The notes beneath the pieces are model-generated. The model was not told where the DNA came from, made no database searches, and was given only the letters and a program-made list of their open reading frames with translations. DNA of 20,197 bases, taken from assembly GCA_021107335.1 (NCBI GenBank), contig JAIOSZ010000043.1:1-20197 (forward strand), read 5' to 3'. Shown one piece after another: positions 7,200 to 14,850 of the stretch. Made by a program: the position numbers and the translations under genes. Positions within the stretch are counted from its first letter, which is position 1; each line of letters starts with the position of its first letter. The DNA is from Desulfuromonadaceae bacterium (GTDB taxonomy: Bacteria > Desulfobacterota > Desulfuromonadia > Desulfuromonadales > Syntrophotaleaceae).

Positions 7200-9758
7200 A
7201 TGAGCAACGATATTTCTTCTGAACAGGCTGAAATAATAAACGAATTTCTTCAGGAAAGCCGGGATATGCTGGACAACCTGGAGCCGACTATTATTGAGCT
7301 GGGACAGAGCTGTCAAAATGTCGACTGTTGGCAGGCCATGTCCTGTGACAATGGATACTGTTCGCGACACAATCAAAAGATTGACCAACCCTGCTGGTTG
7401 CACACAGGTTTTCTGGAAGAAGGCCAGCAAAGTTGTTTGCATTGCTCATCGGCGGAAGATTGCCGCTCCTGCGAGGTGTTTAAGTCGATAAACGGTAGTG
7501 GCGAGACCATGAACGCCATTTTTCGGCTGTTCCATTCCATGAAGGGTAGTGCTGGTTTTCTTGAACTCGATAACATCTCGCGGGTGGCTCACCACGCGGA
7601 GAGTTTACTGGACTTGATCCGCGCCGGTAAGGTCAAGATGCAGCCCGAGCACGTCAGCCATCTCTGTAATGCCTGCGATTTTTCTCGGGAGGCAATGGAG
7701 ACGGTCGAAGCCGATCTTAACGATCATGCCATGGCCGATGCTGCCGACGCCATTGCCGCCAATCTCGAACTGGCAGCGAGTGAAGCGCTCGCCTTGGCCG
7801 CAATTGAACCGCCAGTAGCGAATGAAACGGTGGCAGCACAGGCTCCTGATGCTGAGCTCTCGGCAGAGGACGAACTGGCCATGTTGATCGGTCCTGAGAT
7901 GGTGGAGAAGTTTGTTCAGGAAGCCGATGAGTTGTTACAGAATGTTGAAGAGGGGCTGCTGGCCTGGAATGAAGCACCTCTTGATGAAGAGGCCATGGGG
8001 GCCCTATTCCGTAGTGCCCATAGTTTTAAAGGCAATTGCGGCTTTTTTGGTTACCGGCACATGGAGCAACTCAGCCATCAGGTTGAAACAGTGCTTGACT
8101 TGGTTAAGAGTGGAGGCACTTTGCACAGTGAGGCGCCGGCGGATTGTATGCTGGAATGTCTCGATTTCTTACGCTCGGCTGTTGCCGATATTTCTCAGGG
8201 TGGCCGCGGCGAGATCGACGAACTGGACGTGCAACTGGCCAAGCTTGGAGCATTGATAACCGGTGATGCCCCAGAGGGTGAGGAAAAAGAAGCCCCGTTG
8301 CTTGGGCAGATTCTAGTCGAGCAAGGCGTTGTCGACGAGGATACGGTAGATCAGGCGCTTCAGGAGCAGGGAAAACCCCTGGGAGAAATTCTGGTCGAAA
8401 AGGGGATCGCCTCAGAAGCACAGGTGCGCGACGCTCTCGACTCTCAAACCAAACCTTTAGGGCAAGTACTTGTCGATACGGGTAAGGCCGAAGCCAAAGC
8501 GGTGGAAGACGCCCTGAAGATCCAGCAGAAGGCCGCTCCCAAAAAGGCGACTAAGTCCAAGGCGAGCGCGGTTGTACGCCAGGATATCCGAGTCGATCTG
8601 AGCAAATTGGATGACCTGATCAACCTTATCGGCGAAATGGTTATTGCCGAAAATATGTTGGTGCGCAGCCCTGACCTTGAGGGCCTTGAACTGGACAATT
8701 TTGGCAAGGCTTCCCAGCACCTGAGCAAGATCGTGCGTGATTTGCAGGAAATGGCCATGATCATTCGCATGATCCCGGTTTCCGGCCTGTTCCGGCGCAT
8801 GATCCGCCTGGTGCATGATCTCTCGGTCAAGTCAGGTAAGAAGGTCGATCTACAACTCTCCGGTCAAGAAACCGAGGTCGATAAGACGGTTATTGAACAG
8901 ATTTCAGACCCGCTGGTGCATCTTTTACGTAACTCCTTGGATCACGGCCTGGAAACACCAGACGAGCGTGTAGCCGCCGGCAAGTCGGAAAAAGGAGTGG
9001 TTAAGCTTTCGGCTCGGCATCAAGAAGGGGAAGTCTGGATCATCGTTGAGGACGACGGCCGTGGTCTGAATCGGGAGAAGATCCTGAAAAAGGCGGTCAG
9101 CAAGGGGTTGGTTGCTGGTGACGGCTCCCAATTGAGCGACAAAGAGGTTTTTAATATGATTTTCCAGGCCGGGTTTTCAACGGCTGAAAAGATTACTGAT
9201 GTCTCCGGGCGCGGAGTCGGTATGGATGTCGTCAAACAGAATCTAGAAAAAATTAAAGGCAAGATCGAGGTGACCAGCAAGTTGGGCCAGGGCACTCGTA
9301 TTACCCTGCGTATTCCCCTGACCTTGGCAATTATCGATGGCATGCTGGTACGGGTCGGAGAAACCAAATGTATCCTGCCGCTGTTGTCTATTCGGGAGAT
9401 CTTTCGCCCGACTCCCGATACGATTACGGTCATGCCGGACGGTCTAGAGCTGGTGCGTGTCCGGGATTGCTTCTATCCTGTGAAACATCTATACAAAATT
9501 CTGCAGGATAAGCCTGATTCTGAACAGGTCGTCGATGGGGTGCTGGTGGTTCTTGAACATCAGGACAATACCATCTGCCTGCTGGTCGATGAAATCGTCG
9601 GTCAGCAACAAACGGTTATTAAGGGCCTGACTGAATATATCGGTAATGTTGGAGTTGCTTCGGGCTGTACGATTCTTGGTAACGGCGAAGTCTGCTTGAT
9701 CCTGGATGTTGGCCACCTTACCGAAGGGGCAGGACGAGCCCGCCAGTTGCCGGCATAG
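7200..9758 (+). CDS. cheA: Chemotaxis histidine kinase CheA with Cys-rich Hpt insert and two Hpt domains
   Basis: CheA is the cytoplasmic kinase coupled to chemoreceptors that phosphorylates CheY and CheB. The 852-residue protein has AGAGGGA ahead of its ATG. Order seen: first Hpt (about 8-150) with phospho-acceptor His112 in FHSMKGSAGF, interrupted at 38-94 by a nine-Cys segment; second Hpt (about 224-310) with His274 in AHSFKGNCGFF; three 26-residue repeats (367-444); P3 dimerization helices from DIRVDLSKLDDLINLIGEMV; ATPase domain with HLLRNSLDHG (N box), EDDGRGL (G1) and GRGVGMDVV (G2); and a CheW-like regulatory domain at the C-terminus. No P2 domain is recognisable; the repeats occupy that place. 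The catalytic residues look intact. It is the first gene of the chemotaxis operon; no cheW is in the window. Confidence 0.96.
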   Translation: MSNDISSEQAEIINEFLQESRDMLDNLEPTIIELGQSCQNVDCWQAMSCDNGYCSRHNQKIDQPCWLHTGFLEEGQQSCLHCSSAEDCRSCEVFKSINGSGETMNAIFRLFHSMKGSAGFLELDNISRVAHHAESLLDLIRAGKVKMQPEHVSHLCNACDFSREAMETVEADLNDHAMADAADAIAANLELAASEALALAAIEPPVANETVAAQAPDAELSAEDELAMLIGPEMVEKFVQEADELLQNVEEGLLAWNEAPLDEEAMGALFRSAHSFKGNCGFFGYRHMEQLSHQVETVLDLVKSGGTLHSEAPADCMLECLDFLRSAVADISQGGRGEIDELDVQLAKLGALITGDAPEGEEKEAPLLGQILVEQGVVDEDTVDQALQEQGKPLGEILVEKGIASEAQVRDALDSQTKPLGQVLVDTGKAEAKAVEDALKIQQKAAPKKATKSKASAVVRQDIRVDLSKLDDLINLIGEMVIAENMLVRSPDLEGLELDNFGKASQHLSKIVRDLQEMAMIIRMIPVSGLFRRMIRLVHDLSVKSGKKVDLQLSGQETEVDKTVIEQISDPLVHLLRNSLDHGLETPDERVAAGKSEKGVVKLSARHQEGEVWIIVEDDGRGLNREKILKKAVSKGLVAGDGSQLSDKEVFNMIFQAGFSTAEKITDVSGRGVGMDVVKQNLEKIKGKIEVTSKLGQGTRITLRIPLTLAIIDGMLVRVGETKCILPLLSIREIFRPTPDTITVMPDGLELVRVRDCFYPVKHLYKILQDKPDSEQVVDGVLVVLEHQDNTICLLVDEIVGQQQTVIKGLTEYIGNVGVASGCTILGNGEVCLILDVGHLTEGAGRARQLPA
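8298..8531 (+). repeat. Three tandem 78-bp units in cheA encoding 26-residue repeats
   Basis: Codons 367-392, 393-418 and 419-444 encode three units of equal length. They share the pattern (L/P)LG-x2-LV-x2-G-x6-V-x2-AL-x2-Q, e.g. PLGEILVEKG and PLGQVLVDTG. The pattern resembles the repeats of MshEN/GspE N-terminal domains. The units are diverged at DNA level, so this is an old protein repeat and not a recent duplication. Confidence 0.75.
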
Positions 9759-9804
9759 ACTGTTTAAGATGTAATGTTCTATATTTTATACCCAAGGGGG
9801 GGGC

Positions 9805-10668
9805 ATGGCCAATAGCGGTTCCGATTCTGCAGCTCTGATGCCGATTTCCGATGAGGAATTCGAATTACTACGAGGACTGATCTACGAGCGTTTTGGCATC
9901 AACCTTACCGATCAAAAGAAGTCCCTTTTAGTAGGGCGCATGCAAAAGCTGTTGCGCAGTACGGGCTATATGAACTTCAAAGCCTATTATGAAGACCTGC
10001 TCGGCGACCAGTCCGAAGCAAAGCTGAGCGAACTGGTAGATCGTATTTCTACCAACCATACCTATTTCAATCGGGAGCGAACCCATTTCGATTATTTTTC
10101 CCAGACCGCCCTGCCGGCCGTTATTAAGCAGCTGAGAAAGGCTGGGGAAAAAGATCTGCGTGTCTGGTGCGCCGGATGCTCATCGGGTGAAGAGGCCTAC
10201 ATGCTGTTGATGCTCATGCATGAGTATTTGGGCAGCGAATATCCACAGTGGAATTGTGGTTTGTTAGCGACCGATATCTCTTCGCGGGTATTGGATGTCG
10301 CTGGTAAAGGGATCTACCCGGAAGATAAAATCCAGGCTCTGCCCCAGCCGTTGCGCAACAAATATGTGCAGCCCGCAGGCAATGGTCAGTTTGCTTTTAG
10401 TGATAGTTTGAGGAAAGAGGCGGTTTTTAGACGCTTTAATCTCATGAATGAGAAATTTCCATTCAAAAATCCATTTCATATTATTTTTTGTCGTAATGTC
10501 ATGATATATTTCGATGCGCCAACTCGTTTGAATTTGGTGAATAAATTCCATCAGTTCATGCATCCCGGTGGTTATCTGTTTATAGGTCACTCGGAAACTC
10601 TCGGCCGCCAGCAGAATTTATTCAAGTATCTGGTGCCGGCAGTCTATCAGAAGGAAATTTCTGTATGA
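9805..10668 (+). CDS. cheR: Chemotaxis protein methyltransferase CheR
   Basis: CheR methylates glutamates on chemoreceptors using S-adenosylmethionine. The 287-residue protein has the helical N-terminal domain (FELLRGLIYERFGINL) with the basic RMQKLLR helix. It is followed by RISTNHTYFNRERTHFDYF, the SAM-binding motif WCAGCSSGEEAY, the acidic LATDIS strand, and FCRNVMIYFD near the end of the catalytic domain. A purine-rich run AAGGGGGGGG precedes the ATG, 46 nt after cheA. There is no C-terminal NWETF-type or TPR extension. The last codons overlap cheB by four bases. Confidence 0.97.
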   Translation: MANSGSDSAALMPISDEEFELLRGLIYERFGINLTDQKKSLLVGRMQKLLRSTGYMNFKAYYEDLLGDQSEAKLSELVDRISTNHTYFNRERTHFDYFSQTALPAVIKQLRKAGEKDLRVWCAGCSSGEEAYMLLMLMHEYLGSEYPQWNCGLLATDISSRVLDVAGKGIYPEDKIQALPQPLRNKYVQPAGNGQFAFSDSLRKEAVFRRFNLMNEKFPFKNPFHIIFCRNVMIYFDAPTRLNLVNKFHQFMHPGGYLFIGHSETLGRQQNLFKYLVPAVYQKEISV

Positions 10669-11726
10669 GTCGAAAGATTCGCGTCCTGATTGTCGATGAT
10701 TCTGCGCTGGTGCGCCAGCTTCTGGCCAAAGGTCTGGGCATGGATCCGGAGATTGAAGTCGTTGGAACGGCCTCTGATCCCTATGTGGCTCGCGATAAAA
10801 TCGTGCAATTGAAGCCGGATGTAATGACGCTCGACGTGGAAATGCCGCGCATGGATGGGGTCGATTTTTTGCGCCGCTTGATGCCGCAATGTCCGATTCC
10901 GGTATTGATGGTCAGTTCGCTGACTCAGCGAGGTAAACAGATCACCCTCGATGCGCTGGATGCGGGTGCTGTTGATTTTGTTGCCAAGCCATCGACCGAT
11001 CTGGCCCGGGGTCTGGCCAGCATGCTGCAGGACTTGCGAGCTAAGGTTAAACAGACTTCCCGTGCCAATGTTTCCCATTGGAAAAACAAACAGGCTGTTC
11101 GTTCTGCACCAACCTCCCAGACCCCGCAAAGAGCTTTGGCAGAATCGACCGATAAGGTCGTCGCCATCGGTGCCTCGACCGGAGGTACTGAGGCTATTCG
11201 CCAAATGATCACCCAGTTTCCAGTGAGTATGCCCGGGGTAGTTATTGTTCAGCATATGCCAGCTGGTTTTACCAAAATGTTTGCAGATCGTCTCAATCAA
11301 CTGTGCGCCATGGAGGTTAAGGAAGCTGAGAATGGCGACAGAGTGATGCCTGGGCGGATTCTGGTTAGTCCGGGTGGGTTGCATATGCGGGTCATTCGTT
11401 CCGGCGGCCTCTATCAGGTGCATTGCCAAGCTGGCGAAAATGTCAGCGGTCACTGTCCGTCCGTCGATGTGCTGATGCATTCGGTAGCGCAGAATGTTGG
11501 TAGCAACGCTGTCGGTGTAATGCTTACCGGCATGGGGTCAGACGGCGCAGCTGGAATGCTGGCTATGCGCGAGGCTGGAGCAAGAAATCTGGCTCAGGAT
11601 GAAGCGACTTCGGTCGTGTTTGGTATGCCGAAGGTGGCTTATGAGCGGGGTGGAGCAGAGCGTCTTTTGCCATTGGATCGTATCGCGCCTGCTGTTATCG
11701 ATTTACTTTCAGAGCGGAAATCATGA
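10665..11726 (+). CDS. cheB: Chemotaxis response regulator / protein-glutamate methylesterase CheB
   Basis: CheB demethylates or deamidates receptors when phosphorylated by CheA. The 353-residue protein has an intact receiver: D11-D12, phospho-acceptor D57 in TLDVEMPRMDG, and Lys in VAKPS. After a basic, Gln-rich linker comes the esterase domain with the triad Ser171 (IGASTGG), His197 (VQHMPAG) and Asp293 (TGMGSDGA). The start overlaps the cheR stop (ATGA) and the end overlaps cheD in the same way, so the three are probably translationally coupled. Confidence 0.98.
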   Translation: MSRKIRVLIVDDSALVRQLLAKGLGMDPEIEVVGTASDPYVARDKIVQLKPDVMTLDVEMPRMDGVDFLRRLMPQCPIPVLMVSSLTQRGKQITLDALDAGAVDFVAKPSTDLARGLASMLQDLRAKVKQTSRANVSHWKNKQAVRSAPTSQTPQRALAESTDKVVAIGASTGGTEAIRQMITQFPVSMPGVVIVQHMPAGFTKMFADRLNQLCAMEVKEAENGDRVMPGRILVSPGGLHMRVIRSGGLYQVHCQAGENVSGHCPSVDVLMHSVAQNVGSNAVGVMLTGMGSDGAAGMLAMREAGARNLAQDEATSVVFGMPKVAYERGGAERLLPLDRIAPAVIDLLSERKS

Positions 11727-12211
11727 GTCAATCAATATTGGGAATAGGAGATTACGGCGCCGTCAAACATCCGGGAGGGGAGGTCAAAACCTTTGCCCTT
11801 GGGTCCTGTGTGGCGGCTATTTTGCTCGACCCCCGTACCAAAGCGGTAGGGATGGTCCACGTGGCTCTTCCCGATTCGAGCATTAATGAAGCCAAGGCTC
11901 GGCAGCGTCCCGGATATTTTGCCGATCTTGGCCTACCTCTGCTGATTCAAGAAATGGCCAGGCTCGGTTCGCCGGGTAACGGTCGCGGTTTGGTGGTTAA
12001 GTTGGTCGGTGGTGCATCGATCATGGACCATAACGACACTTTCAACATTGGTAAGCGCAATGTGCTGGCACTGAAAAAATATCTCTGGGCTTATGGCCTA
12101 GGACCCTTGGCCGAAGACGTGGGAGGCAATCACAGCCGAACCGTTTCCGTGTTCGTGGATACCGGTAAAGTCATCGTCAATTGCCCCGGACGTGGGCAGT
12201 GGGAAGTATGA
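11723..12211 (+). CDS. cheD: Chemoreceptor glutamine deamidase CheD
   Basis: CheD deamidates receptor glutamines, and in several bacteria also binds CheC to control CheY-P removal. The 162-residue product has the catalytic Cys29 in LGSCV and His46 in MVHVALPDS, followed by the conserved KLVGGASIM and IGKRNV segments. Both ends overlap neighbours as ATGA. Finding cheD together with CheX/CheC-type phosphatase genes suggests a CheC-CheD feedback loop, though that partnership here is inferred. Confidence 0.97.
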   Translation: MSQSILGIGDYGAVKHPGGEVKTFALGSCVAAILLDPRTKAVGMVHVALPDSSINEAKARQRPGYFADLGLPLLIQEMARLGSPGNGRGLVVKLVGGASIMDHNDTFNIGKRNVLALKKYLWAYGLGPLAEDVGGNHSRTVSVFVDTGKVIVNCPGRGQWEV

Positions 12212-13089
12212 AAGAAGGTGTTATGAGCAAAGTTGTGGATCGCGAGGCCGTTCGCCAGGCGATTGAAAAATTGCCCCTTTTTTCATCCGCTGCCTTACAG
12301 TTGCTGCAGGTGATTTCCGACCCCGATCATGAGCTTGAAGATGTCGTTAAGATTGTCAAGTTCGATTCGGCATTGACCATGCGGGTGCTGAAGGCGGTCA
12401 ATTCGCCGGTCTATGGCCTGGTGAAGGAGGTTACCTCCATCGATCGGGCTCTCTCCTATCTCGGCGAACGCATGGTGGTCAGTATCGCGGTGCAGGAGAA
12501 CACCGGCCCGTTGTTTAGCAAGCCCCTTGACGGCTATCAGAGCGAACCGGGTGGTCTTTGGCGCCACGATCTTTTCACTGCAATCGCTTCCCGGGAAGTC
12601 GCTCGATATGCCAAGGGGAACTTCGATCTCGATCTGGCCTTTACCGGCGGCCTGTTGCACGATATTGGCAAGTCGATCTTCGCTACCTTTTGGAAAGACG
12701 CCTCCCTGGAAGCTCTCGGTCAGATCGAGCAGGGGATCGTCAGTGACTACCTGATGGCCGAACAGGATCTTGCTGGCCTAGATCATACTGAAGTGGGGTA
12801 TGAGATGGCACGCCATTGGCAGTTGCCTGAATCGTTGCAGGCGGTGATTCTGCATCACCACCACCCTGCTGAAGCCATCGAGTGTATGCAGCCGCTGGTC
12901 TATGCCGTGCATGTCGGTGACATTGTTTCCATGATGGCCGGCTGCGATACGGGGAGTGACGGCCTGAAGTATCAGCTTGATCCTGGATATCAGGAATTTT
13001 TTAATCTCTCACCGAACGCTCTCGCCGAAATTGTACTGAACTCCGAAGAGGAGTTCAGTAAGGCGGAAGCGTCTTTAGTCAGCCAATAG
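12208..13089 (+). CDS. HDOD domain signalling protein
   Basis: HDOD domains are relatives of HD phosphohydrolases that usually act as signalling scaffolds; the role in chemotaxis is unknown. The 293-residue protein is essentially one HDOD domain: IEKLPLFSSAALQLLQVISD at the start, LKAVNSPVYGL, then WRHDLF, GLLHDIGKSIF, DHTEVGYEMARHWQLPE and AVHVGDIVS. The H...HD...D metal-ligand pattern of active HD enzymes is visible, so hydrolase activity cannot be excluded. I chose the ATG overlapping the cheD stop (ATGA) because the preceding genes do the same. The ATG at 12223, with AAGG a few bases upstream, gives 288 residues and is as likely. It is co-directional with the cheY gene 12 nt downstream. 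Confidence 0.92.
   Translation: MKEGVMSKVVDREAVRQAIEKLPLFSSAALQLLQVISDPDHELEDVVKIVKFDSALTMRVLKAVNSPVYGLVKEVTSIDRALSYLGERMVVSIAVQENTGPLFSKPLDGYQSEPGGLWRHDLFTAIASREVARYAKGNFDLDLAFTGGLLHDIGKSIFATFWKDASLEALGQIEQGIVSDYLMAEQDLAGLDHTEVGYEMARHWQLPESLQAVILHHHHPAEAIECMQPLVYAVHVGDIVSMMAGCDTGSDGLKYQLDPGYQEFFNLSPNALAEIVLNSEEEFSKAEASLVSQ
13034..13060. repeat. Perfect 10-bp inverted repeat near the 3' end of the HDOD gene
   Basis: Arms tactgaactc (13034-13043) and gagttcagta (13051-13060) flank a 7-base loop, cgaagag. The hairpin lies inside the coding sequence 27 nt before the stop and about 40 nt ahead of the downstream cheY start. No T-run follows, so it is not a typical intrinsic terminator. It could stabilise or process the mRNA, or be a protein site; that is inference. 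Confidence 0.5.
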
Positions 13090-13101
13090 GAGGAATAAGG
13101 A

Positions 13102-13473
13102 ATGAATCGGATCGTCATAGCAGATGACTCAGCAACGGCACGGATGTTTATTCGTCGTTGTCTGGAGATTATCGGTTTGGGCGAGGCTACGCTGATAGAA
13201 GCGGAAAATGGTCGCGAAGCTCTGTCCCTGCTTAAAGAGGAAGATACTGATCTGCTGCTGACTGACCTGAATATGCCAGTTATGGATGGAGCGACCCTGC
13301 TCAAGTGGGTAAAGAGTAGCCCCCGTTTGCATGATATACCCGTGCTAGTGATCACCAGCGCTGGTAATCCGGCGAAGGAGCAGGAGTTGACAGCACTCGG
13401 TGCTTTTGGTGTGTTGAATAAGCCCGTTTCGCCGTCAGTCCTGATGGATGCCCTTCAGTCGTTGATGTCCTGA
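13102..13473 (+). CDS. Single-domain response regulator, CheY-like (first copy)
   Basis: A stand-alone receiver of 123 residues with every phosphorylation residue present: D8-D9 in IADDSATARMF, acceptor D55 in LLTDLNMPVMDG, Thr/Ser in VITSAG, and Lys in NKPVSP. It is a likely CheA substrate that binds the motor switch or acts as a phosphate sink. AGGAGG precedes the ATG, the strongest ribosome binding site in the operon, implying high expression. It is only moderately similar to the second copy at 14009-14380, so the two were not recently duplicated. Which one talks to FliM cannot be told from the sequence. Confidence 0.93.
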   Translation: MNRIVIADDSATARMFIRRCLEIIGLGEATLIEAENGREALSLLKEEDTDLLLTDLNMPVMDGATLLKWVKSSPRLHDIPVLVITSAGNPAKEQELTALGAFGVLNKPVSPSVLMDALQSLMS

Positions 13474-13487
13474 ATAAGGGAGAAACT

Positions 13488-13958
13488 ATGTCGGAAAAAC
13501 TGGAGCAGGATGTGTGTCGGGCCATAGCCACGACCCTTGAAAATATGGCTTTCATGGAAGTCAGTCAAGAGGTTGAAGGGGCTAAACGTTATCCTGCGGA
13601 GGAGATGGCTGTCACCAGGTTGCTGGTTCATGACCCCGTTCAGGGCGAGCTGTATCTACTGATGCCCAAGCCTCTCTTGGCTAAGATTGTTTCCTCAGTC
13701 TATATTATGCCAGAGGAAGAGCTCTCAGAACAGATGCTGCTCGATATGCTGGGTGAGCTGATCAACACCGTTGCCGGTCTCTTTTTGAACGCTTATTTGC
13801 CTGAAGATCAGACCTATAGCCTGGGCTTGCCTGAGCAGGTGCTCGTTGGCCAGGAAGACAGTCCGTTTGAATTAAAACGATGGGATTTCCAGATAGATAA
13901 CCATATGTTCTCCCTGGCTTTGGCCGGGGACGGATTTTTTATTGCTGAACAGTCTTAA
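13488..13958 (+). CDS. CheX-like chemotaxis phosphatase (divergent)
   Basis: The 156-residue protein belongs to the CheC/CheX/FliY phosphatase group. The diagnostic helix is DMLGELINTVAGLFLNAYL, with the E-x2-N pair E90 and N93 that positions water for attack on CheY phospho-aspartate. The N-terminus (VCRAIATTLENMAFMEV) and the closing strands (MFSLALAGDGFFI) also fit. AAGGGAG precedes the ATG. It lies between two cheY genes, 15 nt after the first. It is more divergent than the second CheX at 14395-14850, and could dephosphorylate a particular CheY. The family call is good; the exact substrate is unknown. Confidence 0.8.
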   Translation: MSEKLEQDVCRAIATTLENMAFMEVSQEVEGAKRYPAEEMAVTRLLVHDPVQGELYLLMPKPLLAKIVSSVYIMPEEELSEQMLLDMLGELINTVAGLFLNAYLPEDQTYSLGLPEQVLVGQEDSPFELKRWDFQIDNHMFSLALAGDGFFIAEQS

Positions 13959-14008
13959 CGAGGTAAGATCATCATTTTCAACAACAGTTAATCTGAGAGG
14001 GGAAAATA

Positions 14009-14380
14009 ATGGGGAAAAAAGTACTGATCATCGATGACTCCAACACTATGCGAAAAATCGTCACCCGCTCGCTGCGTCAGGCCGGCCTCGACTTTGAGGC
14101 CATTCTTGAGGCGGGCGATGGGCAGGCGGCCCTTGATGTTCTGGCCGGAGAAACGGTCGATATCATCCTTAGCGACATTAATATGCCGGTAATGGACGGT
14201 ATCGAGTTTTTGCGGCAGAAGCAGGCCGATCCGAAGATCAAGGATATCCCGGTGGTGATGATCACCACGGAAGCAGGATCGGAGATCCTTGACGAAGCCA
14301 AGAGTCTTGGCGCCGCCGGCAGCATCAAAAAGCCCTTCACCCCGGACCAGATTCAAGAGACCCTGGGGAGTCTTCTGTAA
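14009..14380 (+). CDS. cheY: Chemotaxis response regulator CheY (second copy)
   Basis: A 123-residue receiver with the closest look to classical CheY: IIDDSNTMRKIV (D9-D10), acceptor D56 in LSDINMPVMDG, Thr in VVMITTEAG, and Lys in IKKPFTPDQI. It is phosphorylated by CheA and expected to bind the flagellar switch. GAGAGGGG lies just before the ATG. A 50-nt gap separates it from the upstream CheX-like gene, with no terminator visible. It is followed after 14 nt by a second cheX, so a CheY and a phosphatase gene occur twice in a row. Confidence 0.95.
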   Translation: MGKKVLIIDDSNTMRKIVTRSLRQAGLDFEAILEAGDGQAALDVLAGETVDIILSDINMPVMDGIEFLRQKQADPKIKDIPVVMITTEAGSEILDEAKSLGAAGSIKKPFTPDQIQETLGSLL

Positions 14381-14394
14381 TAAGGAGTTGATCT

Positions 14395-14850
14395 GTGGAT
14401 TTGAATAAGAGTATTAGCCAGGCAACTCAGGAAATCTTTCAGACTATGCTGATGATGGAAGCCAGTCCTGGGCAGGCAGTAGCTGAAAGAGCCAAGGGTT
14501 TTGTTGATTCCGTTAGCGCTATTGTCGGTATGGCGGGCGCCAACAAGGGGATGTTGGCTATCCATATTCCCGAGGCTACGGCGCTGGTCATTACCAGTAG
14601 TTTTTTGATGATGGAAGTAACGGAAGTGGATGATGATGTGAAGGATGCCATTGGCGAGTTAGCCAATATGGTGGCCGGTAGCATCAAGGCTGACTTGACG
14701 GAACAGGGTCAGGAATTTAAATTGTCAATCCCTTCGGTGGTGTGCGGCGCAGAATATGAAATCGATTGTCTCACCGACAGCCAAGGGGTGAGCATGCCCT
14801 TTTCTATTGAAGGTGGTGAGTTTTTGGTGGAATTTCATCTGCAGAAATAA
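14395..14850 (+). CDS. cheX: CheX-family CheY-P phosphatase
   Basis: A 151-residue protein starting at GTG (14395-14397), with AAGGAG eight nt upstream. The phosphatase helix DAIGELANMVAGSIKADL carries E88 and N91, the E-x2-N signature of CheX/CheC. The N-terminal helix (ATQEIFQTMLMME) and the C-terminal strands (FSIEGGEFLVEFHL) complete the CheX fold. It is the last gene of the packed operon; the next gene is 391 nt away. It probably acts on the CheY encoded immediately upstream (inference from adjacency). Confidence 0.93.
   Translation: MDLNKSISQATQEIFQTMLMMEASPGQAVAERAKGFVDSVSAIVGMAGANKGMLAIHIPEATALVITSSFLMMEVTEVDDDVKDAIGELANMVAGSIKADLTEQGQEFKLSIPSVVCGAEYEIDCLTDSQGVSMPFSIEGGEFLVEFHLQK

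Noticed and set aside
6740..7207. Minus-strand open frame of 155 codons covering the divergent control region
   Set aside because: It overlaps the cheA start, the sigma-54 promoter and the tandem repeat; its composition (His, Arg, Pro, Cys rich) is that of non-coding sequence.
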